Positions 55,528 through 63,327 of a stretch of 63,563 bases of DNA are shown here, in pieces. Within the stretch, counting starts at the first letter, position 1. The number at the start of each line of letters is the position of its first letter. Made by a program: the position numbers and the translations under genes. Origin of the DNA: GCA-2786165 sp964625775 (GTDB lineage Bacteria > Pseudomonadota > Gammaproteobacteria > Legionellales > Legionellaceae); contig CAZVEH010000006.1 in NCBI GenBank assembly GCA_964625775.1, positions 1-63,563 of the forward strand, written 5' to 3'. Under the pieces are notes generated by a model that was not told the origin of the DNA, searched no databases, and was given only the letters and a program-made list of their open reading frames with translations.

Positions 55528-56358
55528 ATGATTGATCTTATTGTTTCTCAAGGCCGCGTGGCTGACAAAACAACACAAACCATCGTAGGCGCAGCACGCA
55601 CTGCACAAGCATTAGAGCGTCAATACAAGATAAAAGGACAGTATATTGGCAAACCTACGCCCCCTGCCAATGATGATTGGCGTGTGAGCCTTCCTCAAGC
55701 CAAAGAAACACTGCTCGCATTAGGGCAAGCGGTCATGACAAGCATTCAAAGCGACCATCTTACCGTCATGGTATCCAATACCTGTCCCGCAAGTCTTGCC
55801 TCCCTACCCAAAGTAGCGCAATCGTATCCTGATGCAATCGTGCTTTGGATCGACGCACATGGCGACTTCAACACGCCAGAGACAACCAGCACAGGTTATC
55901 TAGGAGGTATGGTTCTCTCAGCCGTTTGCGGACTTTGGGATAGTGGTCATGGGAGCGGTCTGCGACCTGAGCAAGTCATTTTAATTGGAGCACGCGACGT
56001 AGATCCGGCTGAGCTCGAACTTCTGCAAAGTTCTGGTGTCCGGATTATCCCCCCAAACGAAGCAACTCCGGAAAATATCTTGAGCGTTATTGGAGGCTCT
56101 CCAGTCTGGTTGCATGTCGATTGGGATGTGCTTGAACCAGGGTTTGTGCCTGCCGATTACAAAGTTCTAAACGGGTTGTTGCCAGCACAACTTCGAAGTT
56201 TATTTAAAGCAATTCCCATAGAGCAAATTCTTGGAATCGAACTGGCAGAGTTTAAAGCACCTTTAGAGGATGAAAGCTGTGAAAAAGCTATTTCAATAAT
56301 TCTTAATATTATTTCTCCTATCTTAGAAATAGAGCAAATAGCATGGGAGCCAAAGTAA
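55528..56358 (+). CDS. dcsB: DcsB-like N-hydroxyarginine hydrolase (arginase fold)
   Basis: Predicted to split hydroxyarginine into hydroxyurea and ornithine. The 276-residue arginase-fold protein keeps the Mn-binding DAHGDFN (Asp109, His111, Asp113) and HVDWD (Asp198, Asp200) motifs. Where arginases have the first-motif metal-binding histidine (GGDHS) it has a cysteine at position 86, which as I recall is the substitution and even the residue number reported for authentic DcsB. A TTG precedes the chosen ATG (AGGAG upstream). Its stop overlaps the dcsC start (TAATG). Confidence 0.9.
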   Translation: MIDLIVSQGRVADKTTQTIVGAARTAQALERQYKIKGQYIGKPTPPANDDWRVSLPQAKETLLALGQAVMTSIQSDHLTVMVSNTCPASLASLPKVAQSYPDAIVLWIDAHGDFNTPETTSTGYLGGMVLSAVCGLWDSGHGSGLRPEQVILIGARDVDPAELELLQSSGVRIIPPNEATPENILSVIGGSPVWLHVDWDVLEPGFVPADYKVLNGLLPAQLRSLFKAIPIEQILGIELAEFKAPLEDESCEKAISIILNIISPILEIEQIAWEPK

Positions 56359-57218
56359 TGAAATCTATATCGACGCTACATTTCAGCAAAATGCACGGTG
56401 CCGGCAATGATTTCGTTATTCTTGATTTGCGTAACAAAAAATCACCTTCACCAGAATTGTGTCGCGCCCTCTCTGATCGCCACACTGGTATTGGTTGCGA
56501 TATGATTCTTGGTATCAACTCTCCCCGCAATGAACAGTCTGTGGCCTCCTACAAGATCTGGACTCCAAATGGCTCATCTTCACAGCAATGCGGTAACGGA
56601 GCCCGTTGCATTGCAGCCTGGCTTGTTCGCGCAGGATGGAATCAAGGCTCCAAGACGTTCTCAATTGATGGCCCAAGTGGCACACAAGAAATACATATGT
56701 TAGATAAGCACATTTTTCGTATTGACATGGGAATACCTCAATTTAAACCAGGGTTGATTCCCCTATTCGGATTCGATCAAGAACAAGATTTATATGAAGC
56801 GGAGTTGGGAGATGGATTAACGTCTATTTTTTCTGCTGTCTCTATGGGCAATCCTCATGCAGTGATCGAAGTGGATGATATCGATATTGCTCCTGTTACT
56901 CAGATCGGAAAAATTCTCCAAAAATCACGATTTTTTCTACCATCAGTCAATGTCGGTTTCACTGAAATCGTATCACGCAACCACATTAATTTACGTGTTT
57001 ATGAGTACGGTGCTGGGGAGACGCTGGCTTGTGGTAGCGGCGCTTGTGCCGCCGCCGCAGTTTTAATGAGACAAGGGCGCGTTGATCGCCATATTTCAGT
57101 TGCGCTACCTGGTGGCGAACTATACGTATACTGGCCGGATGCTGCTGAACCAATCATGTTAACCGGGCCAACCGCTTTTATCTTTGAAGGAGAATTTTCT
57201 TATGCCTCTTTATCATAA
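56358..57218 (+). CDS. dcsC: DcsC-like O-ureidoserine racemase (DapF fold)
   Basis: PLP-independent two-base racemase of 286 residues. The paired catalytic cysteines are in QQCGNGARC (Cys78) and LACGSGACA (Cys225), with FSKMHGAGNDFV at the start. By context it should racemise O-ureido-L-serine rather than diaminopimelate. The ATG at 56358 overlaps the dcsB stop by one base, which favours it over an in-frame ATG 15 bp upstream. It overlaps dcsD by 17 bp. If this were the only dapF in the genome it could be housekeeping; the neighbours argue against that. Confidence 0.88.
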   Translation: MKSISTLHFSKMHGAGNDFVILDLRNKKSPSPELCRALSDRHTGIGCDMILGINSPRNEQSVASYKIWTPNGSSSQQCGNGARCIAAWLVRAGWNQGSKTFSIDGPSGTQEIHMLDKHIFRIDMGIPQFKPGLIPLFGFDQEQDLYEAELGDGLTSIFSAVSMGNPHAVIEVDDIDIAPVTQIGKILQKSRFFLPSVNVGFTEIVSRNHINLRVYEYGAGETLACGSGACAAAAVLMRQGRVDRHISVALPGGELYVYWPDAAEPIMLTGPTAFIFEGEFSYASLS

Positions 57219-58182
57219 CATTCTGGATACGATCGGGAATACGCCCATCGTAAAATTACATCGATTGGCACCCAAGCATACTACTATTTATGTAAAAATA
57301 GAGGCGTTCAATCCTGGTGGTTCAGTCAAAGACCGTCTTGCTCTCGCCGTCATCCTTGACGCCGAGGCAAAGGGAATTCTAAAACCTGGTGATACGATTG
57401 CCGAATGCACATCGGGCAACGTCGGTATCGCTTTGGCAATGGTAGCCGCAGCACGTGGCTATAAATTTGTAGCCATCATGGCCGACACTTATTCACTAGA
57501 GCGGCGGAAATTAATTCGCGCTTATGGTGGTAAAGTGATTCTCTTTCCAGGAATCTTAGGGAGCAGTGGTGGAAATCGTATCGCTGATGAACTCGCGCAA
57601 AAACACGGGTGGATTCGAGCAAATCAATTCGAAAACCCAGCTAACCCAGCCTATCATCGTGAAACCACAGGAGCAGAAATCTTAAGAGATTTTGCTGGGA
57701 AGCCATTAAATTATTTTATTACTGGCTTCGGAACCAGCGGCACGCTTACTGGCGTCGGGCAGATGTTAAAACTGGCACGACCAGACGTACACATCGTTGC
57801 GGCTGAACCAGAAAATGCAGCTCTATTGTCTGGGCGTACATGGAACTTACATAAAATACAGGGCTGGGCGCCTAACTTTATTCCTGGCGTACTTGATAAA
57901 AGCGTCATCGACGAAATCCTATGCATTGATGATCAATTAGCATATGACATCGCACGCCGTCTTGCAGCTGAAGAAGGGATCTTTACCGGTATTTCCTCAG
58001 GAGCAACTTTAGCTGCAGCGCTGCGTGTCGCAGAACATGCACCAGATGGGTCAGTATTGCTCGCAATGTTGGCAGACACTGGGGAACGTTATCTGTCCAC
58101 GTCATTGCTTGAGGGCGTGAACGAAGGCTCAGACGATGCATGGTTGGCTTCTCTGAACACAGATCAAGTCATTTCACAATAG
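57202..58182 (+). CDS. dcsD: DcsD-like O-ureido-L-serine synthase (cysteine synthase fold)
   Basis: Fold type II PLP enzyme of 326 residues. Lys43 in FNPGGSVKDRLAL should hold PLP; CTSGNVGIALA and GFGTSGTLTGVG bind substrate and cofactor phosphate. It is expected to swap the acetyl group of O-acetyl-L-serine for hydroxyurea. The ATG at 57202 has GAAGGAG ten bases upstream inside dcsC. Residual cysteine synthase activity is likely for the family. Confidence 0.9.
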   Translation: MPLYHNILDTIGNTPIVKLHRLAPKHTTIYVKIEAFNPGGSVKDRLALAVILDAEAKGILKPGDTIAECTSGNVGIALAMVAAARGYKFVAIMADTYSLERRKLIRAYGGKVILFPGILGSSGGNRIADELAQKHGWIRANQFENPANPAYHRETTGAEILRDFAGKPLNYFITGFGTSGTLTGVGQMLKLARPDVHIVAAEPENAALLSGRTWNLHKIQGWAPNFIPGVLDKSVIDEILCIDDQLAYDIARRLAAEEGIFTGISSGATLAAALRVAEHAPDGSVLLAMLADTGERYLSTSLLEGVNEGSDDAWLASLNTDQVISQ

Positions 58183-58190
58183 GAGGTACC

Positions 58191-59312
58191 ATGAAAGAAT
58201 TTATTCCTGTTGCAACGCGTTTTATTGAATTGCCACGTAATTTTGAGATGAAAAACGGAGGTGTACTACATGGAGCACGCATCGCTTATGAGGCTTTCGG
58301 GCAATTAAACGCAGAACGCAATAACGTGATATTAATTCTTACCGGTCTTTCGCCTGACGCCCATGCTACTGCTCACCAGGAAAACACCGCTCCTGGTTGG
58401 TGGAAAAAAATGTTAGGGTCAGGAAAACCCATAGATACAGATCATTGGTATGTGATCTGCGTCAATTCTCTGGGGAGTTGTAAAGGTTCTACTGGCCCGG
58501 CTTCACTCAATCCAAACACAGGGAAACCTTATCGACTCGAATTTCCAGACTTGTCCATAGAGGACATCGCTGATGCTGCAGCTTTTACAGTACGTGCATT
58601 AGGTTTTGTGCATTTGGCATGTGTTATTGGTTTGTCTATGGGTGGGATGACTGCACTCTCTTTTATAACACGCCATCCTGATTTAACCCGCAATCATATT
58701 AATATATCAGGAGCAGCGCAAGCACTACCGTTTTCGGTTGCGCTGCGATCTTTACAACGCGACGCAATCCGGTTTGATCCCAATTGGAACCAAGGAAACT
58801 ACGATGAGGCACACTATCCGCTACATGGGATGATGGCAGCCAGAAAACTTGGCATGCTCACTTATCGTTCAGCCATGGAATGGAACAGTCGTTTTTCCAG
58901 CACTTGCTTTGCTTCAGATTTTCGTAAAGACAGAACAAGGTTCGGACATGAGTTTGAAGTAGAAACCTATTTGGACCACCATGCGCAGCGTTTTTTGCGT
59001 AGTTTCGATCCTAACAGCTACCTTTACCTTAGCCGGTGCATGGACTTATTTAACCTAGGCGCATCCTGTGATGGTTCTATTGATAAAGCACTATCCCGGC
59101 TTTGCCTAGACAATGCGTTAGTGATGGGGGTACAAACCGACCTTTTATTCCCTATACAACAACAGCAGAAAATTGCCGAAGGCCTGAGCACTCAAGGCAG
59201 AAATGTACGGTTTTATGCATTGGAATCTCCGGAAGGTCATGATGCTTTCTTAGTGGATGCCGACCGTTTCGGACCACCCATCACTAATTTTTTAGCAGCA
59301 TTATCATCTTAG
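58191..59312 (+). CDS. dcsE: DcsE-like L-serine O-acetyltransferase (homoserine acetyltransferase fold)
   Basis: Alpha/beta-hydrolase acyltransferase of 373 residues, homologous to MetX rather than to CysE. The nucleophile is Ser149 in IGLSMGGMTALSF; the acid and base are expected in MGVQTDLLFP and SPEGHDAFLVD. In the cluster it should supply O-acetyl-L-serine. It starts at 58191 with AGGAGG just upstream, 8 bp after dcsD. A homoserine or methionine role cannot be excluded on sequence alone. Confidence 0.88.
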   Translation: MKEFIPVATRFIELPRNFEMKNGGVLHGARIAYEAFGQLNAERNNVILILTGLSPDAHATAHQENTAPGWWKKMLGSGKPIDTDHWYVICVNSLGSCKGSTGPASLNPNTGKPYRLEFPDLSIEDIADAAAFTVRALGFVHLACVIGLSMGGMTALSFITRHPDLTRNHINISGAAQALPFSVALRSLQRDAIRFDPNWNQGNYDEAHYPLHGMMAARKLGMLTYRSAMEWNSRFSSTCFASDFRKDRTRFGHEFEVETYLDHHAQRFLRSFDPNSYLYLSRCMDLFNLGASCDGSIDKALSRLCLDNALVMGVQTDLLFPIQQQQKIAEGLSTQGRNVRFYALESPEGHDAFLVDADRFGPPITNFLAALSS

Positions 59313-59362
59313 ACCGCAGCTAACTACACTTTGTCTTAGTAAACAAACAGGAGAAAATCACT

Positions 59363-60109
59363 ATGTACAAACATTCAGGCAAGATAGCCCTCATCACTGG
59401 TGCTAATCGTGGCATAGGATTTGAAATTGCGCGTCAACTTGCCGAAAACGGTGTTCGTGTGTTACTAACCAGCCGCAATCGTGAAGCCGTTGTTGAAGCC
59501 GCACAGAAATTACAGAGCTTGGGTCTTGAAGTTGAAGCCTACACCCTTGATGTAACGCAAAAACAGAGCATTGTTGCTGCATTCAAAGAAATTAAAAGTA
59601 AGTATAGCCATATCGATATCTTGATCAACAATGCCGGCATTCGAATTGAGAAATATGGCAAACAGCCTTCCAAGCAAACTGTGCAGCAATGGCGTAAAAC
59701 ATTTGAAACTAATCTATTTGGTGTTGTCGAAGTAACCACCGCTTTCCTGCCGCTCATTCGTAAATCTTCTGCGGGTCGGATCGTCAATGTCTCAAGTTTG
59801 CTCGCATCACTGACCATGCATAGTGATCCAAATTCTTATATCTATAGTCCCATGTTTAAATCTCTTCCGGCGTACAGCGCTTCAAAAAGTGCAGTGAATT
59901 CTTGGACAGTGCATTTGGCTTATGAATTACGTGATACTTCGATCAAAGTTAACGCAGTGCATCCAGGGTATACCAAAACTGACATGAATGAAGGCGAAGG
60001 CATATTTGATATCGCAACTGGTGCCAAAACCAGTGTAAAAATGGCCTTGCTCGCTAATGATGGACCAAACGGGTCTTACCTTCACATGGATGAAATTTTA
60101 CCGTGGTAA
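59363..60109 (+). CDS. Short-chain dehydrogenase/reductase in the cycloserine-type cluster
   Basis: Classical SDR of 248 residues: cofactor loop TGANRGIG (12-19), NNAG, active-site Ser in NVSSLLAS, and YSASK. It resembles plant-type carbonyl reductases by its long insertion before the YSASK motif. No redox step is needed in the known D-cycloserine route after hydroxyarginine, so its role here is open: product modification, precursor supply or a hitchhiker. It has AGGAG upstream, and its stop overlaps the 60109 mini-ORF start. Confidence 0.88.
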   Translation: MYKHSGKIALITGANRGIGFEIARQLAENGVRVLLTSRNREAVVEAAQKLQSLGLEVEAYTLDVTQKQSIVAAFKEIKSKYSHIDILINNAGIRIEKYGKQPSKQTVQQWRKTFETNLFGVVEVTTAFLPLIRKSSAGRIVNVSSLLASLTMHSDPNSYIYSPMFKSLPAYSASKSAVNSWTVHLAYELRDTSIKVNAVHPGYTKTDMNEGEGIFDIATGAKTSVKMALLANDGPNGSYLHMDEILPW

Positions 60110-60201
60110 TGCACGCCTTAAAGATTGTGAGATTAATCTCACAAATACTCATATTTATAAACCAGCTGCAACTGCGGCTCAACATTGGACTTACAACATG
60201 A
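60109..60201 (+). CDS. 30-codon linker ORF between SDR and dcsG
   Basis: ATG at 60109 overlaps the SDR stop (TAATG) and the TGA at 60199-60201 overlaps the dcsG start (ATGA). The frame encodes a basic, hydrophobic peptide (MHALKIVRLISQILIFINQL...). dcsG has no Shine-Dalgarno site of its own, so ribosomes could be relayed through this ORF. It may be a pure coupling device rather than a functional peptide. Confidence 0.4.
   Translation: MHALKIVRLISQILIFINQLQLRLNIGLTT
60127..60142. promoter_or_regulatory. Perfect 16-bp palindrome upstream of dcsG
   Basis: GTGAGATTAATCTCAC is fully self-complementary and lies inside the 88-bp SDR-dcsG gap. It could be a dimeric operator or, in RNA, a cruciform-like element; its centre allows no hairpin loop without melting the AATT. 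Confidence 0.45.
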
Positions 60202-61106
60202 AAACTCTGGCCCTAATCACTGATGAAAGCAGCCTTCCTATTGATTATGATATGCCACTATTGCTTGATGCATGTAAAGCGGTCGACCTTACTGCCACAG
60301 TATGTAATTGGGAAGACACTACTATTGATTGGTCGATTTATGACGCCATTGTATTTCGATCGCCGTGGAATTGCATAGAAAACCTGCCTAAATTTTTAGA
60401 TTGGTGCGAACGTGTGGACAGTGTATCAACCTTGCTCAATCCTTTGCCAGTCGCAAAATGGGCACTTGATAAGCATTACTTAGCCGATCTTGCCGTATAT
60501 GGAGTACCTGTTGTACCAAGCACATTTGTTGACTCAGATTCAACCCCAGTTCTAGCTCTTCGAGAGTTTTTCATTACCTACGCTCAGACCCAAGAAATTG
60601 TGGTAAAACCAACCATTGGCTCTTACTCGAGAGGTGTAAAACGCTTCACCAGATCACAGGAAACTGAAGCTGCCGAACATATTACAAAACTACTGCGACA
60701 CGGAAATAAGGTGATATTACAACCTTATTTCGAATCCATTGATCACGATGGAGAAACCAATTTGATCTATTTCGATGGTATTTATAGCCATGCAATACGC
60801 AAGAGCGCTCTACTCATGTCAGATGGAACGGTGAATGTACCCACACTAGATTTCAGAAAAGCTTGTACCGCTGACGAAAACGAATGCAGGGTTGCCGCTG
60901 CCGCACTTGTTGCTGCGGCATCGCATTTACGTCTTGAGCACGCATTGCTCTATGGGCGTGTCGACCTGATCCGCGATCATGAGGGAAACCCGATGGTGTT
61001 GGAATTGGACATCTGTGAACCTTCACTCAATTTCCCATTTAGCGAAGGCAGTGCACTGCGTTTTGTGCAATCTTTATCTAAAAGACTGCAATCCGAGAGA
61101 ATTTAA
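60198..61106 (+). CDS. dcsG: DcsG-like ATP-grasp D-cycloserine synthetase
   Basis: Predicted to close O-ureido-D-serine to the isoxazolidinone ring with ATP, releasing ammonia and CO2. The 302-residue length is close to the ~300 of Streptomyces DcsG. ATP-grasp landmarks are FRSPWNC near 51, VVKPTIGSYSRGV, LQPYFESIDHDGETNLIYF and the metal-binding VLELDICEPSLNF. The frame is open 141 bp upstream, but MKTLALITD at 60198 is the natural start and abuts the mini-ORF stop. Confidence 0.88.
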   Translation: MKTLALITDESSLPIDYDMPLLLDACKAVDLTATVCNWEDTTIDWSIYDAIVFRSPWNCIENLPKFLDWCERVDSVSTLLNPLPVAKWALDKHYLADLAVYGVPVVPSTFVDSDSTPVLALREFFITYAQTQEIVVKPTIGSYSRGVKRFTRSQETEAAEHITKLLRHGNKVILQPYFESIDHDGETNLIYFDGIYSHAIRKSALLMSDGTVNVPTLDFRKACTADENECRVAAAALVAAASHLRLEHALLYGRVDLIRDHEGNPMVLELDICEPSLNFPFSEGSALRFVQSLSKRLQSERI

Positions 61107-61118
61107 AGGACATAAATA

Positions 61119-62123
61119 ATGAAATTAGTACAATTTGTTAATCACAACTCCTTTGCCACACTGATAACTTATGCGACTCATCTTGGAGTATCACATCTTA
61201 ATCTTCTATGTGATGAGACTAATGAAAGTGTCTTGTACGGCCATCTTTCCCGCGCTAACCCCCAATGTGAGGCTTTCACTGCTGGAACAAAAGCAGTTGC
61301 GATATTTAGCCAAGATGTCATTTCCTGCGATGCACACCATGTAGCGTATGTGTATGGTGAGTTATATGTCATTGATGAGCTTGAAGAAAAAAAGAGAATT
61401 CTTGATCGTTTAGTACAACATAATGAAAAACATCGTCCAAATCCCTGGCGTGTCCGTTGGGATGACAGACGGTATGTACTGCAGTTAGATGCCATTGTGT
61501 GTTTAGCATTTAGGATTACCCGCTTTGATATACAACAATTTCATTCAGTGTTACCCATTTGTTCTACCAACACTTGGCAAGAAAAACAAAAAGTCCAGAG
61601 TACACCAATAATACCAGTAGCATCACTGGTGCATATTCCAATATTTTTTCGTGAAGATGATGCAGAGAAGCTTTGGCGATTTGTCGACCATCATCCGTTG
61701 GCTTTGGTTGTCATGTATAGCCCAGAGCGTTTTTATGTGAGACATATCAATTTGACACGTCAACTAGAGTCAATCAACTTATCAGGAGAGATGCTTGTAC
61801 TTGATAACCTAATGCCGCACGAGACCACTCAGGCTTTTATTATAGTAACTGGACCGCATTGTTATGTTTCACCTCGCTTTTACCAAGCTGCAGCCAATGT
61901 CCCAACTTGGAATTATACCGCAGTCTATATAGAGGGGTTGCTAGATTTGTTTCTCAACGCTGGTGATGACTCCAAAGCGATTGTGCAATTTGAAACAACA
62001 CGTATTTTTGGAAAATTTAAACTCAGCCAAAATCGAAAACCAGAAGATAAAGCACAGATTATTGAGCATCTGTCTGGGTCTGAAGCTGAAAATGACCAGG
62101 TAGTTGCAGAGTGCATGCTTTAG
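61119..62123 (+). CDS. Tandem PaiB-like FMN-binding split-barrel protein
   Basis: 334 residues that read as two PaiB-type domains. The first (~1-160) has HNSFATLIT and YGHLSRANPQ, and ends in a conserved Trp-containing helix, but lacks the YVSPxWY/PTWNY block. The second (~170-334) has IPIFFREDDAEKLWRF, GPHCYVSPRFY, VPTWNYTAVYIEG and KFKLSQNR, all PaiB hallmarks. PaiB proteins are FMN-binding negative regulators or flavoproteins. It lies 12 bp after dcsG with AAAGGA upstream, so it is probably part of the operon as regulator, flavoenzyme or resistance factor. Confidence 0.75.
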   Translation: MKLVQFVNHNSFATLITYATHLGVSHLNLLCDETNESVLYGHLSRANPQCEAFTAGTKAVAIFSQDVISCDAHHVAYVYGELYVIDELEEKKRILDRLVQHNEKHRPNPWRVRWDDRRYVLQLDAIVCLAFRITRFDIQQFHSVLPICSTNTWQEKQKVQSTPIIPVASLVHIPIFFREDDAEKLWRFVDHHPLALVVMYSPERFYVRHINLTRQLESINLSGEMLVLDNLMPHETTQAFIIVTGPHCYVSPRFYQAAANVPTWNYTAVYIEGLLDLFLNAGDDSKAIVQFETTRIFGKFKLSQNRKPEDKAQIIEHLSGSEAENDQVVAECML

Positions 62124-62238
62124 GGTTTGCACGCGGTTTCGGCTTTACCACAATGTTCAATGAATCAGAGGTAAGGCAAAGTAAAAGATAGGGTAACAGG
62201 TTATATAGAGAATTTAATGTATATTTTAAGGGGAGATT

Positions 62239-63327
62239 ATGTTTGATAATAAAGAAAGAACTGCTTGCGCTAAATTCAGTTTATCTATGATGATTGCACT
62301 TGCAAATGGGGTTTTGTTTACATTAACCATTCCACATGCGGGTGGGGAAAATTTGAAAGATGAATTTAACATTGAGGGTAACGAAGCCAATAGTACTATA
62401 GATGCTTTTTGTATAGGAGCAGGGATTTGCTATACAATGTTTTATTATAAAACCTTAGAAAGCTTAGACTTTAAAAATCCCAGTCGTGCACAAATAATGA
62501 TTTCGTGCTTAGCACCTTTTGCCGGATTTGGCTTTCTCACGGGTGGCGTTGAGGGAGGAAAGCGGTATTTTACACCCACACAAGCGGACCTGGTAGGAGC
62601 TTTTTTGTATGGGTTTCGAATTCTGGGTTGTGTAGATTCTTGTTTTAAGTTCCCTGGTCGGATTCAAGAAATTCAGGCATCTTGGACCGATGCAAAGACG
62701 CAAAAAAATTATCCTGAGATAGCTAGGTTACTATTTACGGTGCTTTTTAGTTTTGGCTACGCAGTAGCTTCAACTGACGCAATTTATGCTGCAGCTCAAA
62801 TTGTATCCAAATGGATGGGTATTTCAGAGAATTCTGCCAGTATCTTTAGTTGTTTTTCTGCAAGCCTAGGTGCCATCGGAATTTTTCCTTTGATTCTTTA
62901 TTGGATACATCGGGGGTTAAAGCAACTCACTTGGGGAGGAGTTGCCGATGCTCATGGTGGCATAAAAGATCCTACGGACATGTATACATTACTCGCATTT
63001 CTTTTTGTTATTCCAGGTTACTCTCTTGCCGTTGTCGGTGCCTCTGTCAGTGAAACACCTCATATGTTTGGTCGTTTAGGAACTTTCGCAGTCGCGACGA
63101 GAATTAGTTCATCGGTTGTTTATGCAGCAAGCTCTGGAACACCCGGTATGGCCGCATTGTTCCGTGATATTTTTAAACCTTATGTAGATAAAATGCAAGT
63201 CCGAAGAATAGTTTCTGATCTTGACGCCTCGTTATTGGAGAATGCTGTCCAGAACGACTCGTCTCAAGATATAGCATCTGAGGAGAGAGCTGCTGAGTAT
63301 GTACCACCTAGTGTCTCTCTCGTTTAG
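62239..63327 (+). CDS. Hypothetical polytopic membrane protein
   Basis: 362 residues with about seven or eight hydrophobic helices, the first near 14-32 (LSMMIALANGVLFTLTI), and an acidic, soluble C-terminal tail of ~60 residues. No transporter signature is recognised. It has a clear AAGGGGAG 7 bp before the ATG, is separated from the cycloserine-type operon by 115 bp, and could be independent. The 236 bp after it to the window end show no gene. Confidence 0.65.
   Translation: MFDNKERTACAKFSLSMMIALANGVLFTLTIPHAGGENLKDEFNIEGNEANSTIDAFCIGAGICYTMFYYKTLESLDFKNPSRAQIMISCLAPFAGFGFLTGGVEGGKRYFTPTQADLVGAFLYGFRILGCVDSCFKFPGRIQEIQASWTDAKTQKNYPEIARLLFTVLFSFGYAVASTDAIYAAAQIVSKWMGISENSASIFSCFSASLGAIGIFPLILYWIHRGLKQLTWGGVADAHGGIKDPTDMYTLLAFLFVIPGYSLAVVGASVSETPHMFGRLGTFAVATRISSSVVYAASSGTPGMAALFRDIFKPYVDKMQVRRIVSDLDASLLENAVQNDSSQDIASEERAAEYVPPSVSLV

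Noticed and set aside
56358..58182. Plain housekeeping dapF and cysK genes
   Set aside because: Adjacency with DcsA-, DcsB-, DcsE- and DcsG-like genes and tight overlaps indicate dedicated pathway paralogs; a genome search for separate dapF and cysK copies would settle it.
60057..60197. N-terminal extension of the ATP-grasp protein
   Set aside because: The open frame runs back into the SDR gene, but the extension has no family similarity and the 60198 ATG gives the expected ~300-residue length.
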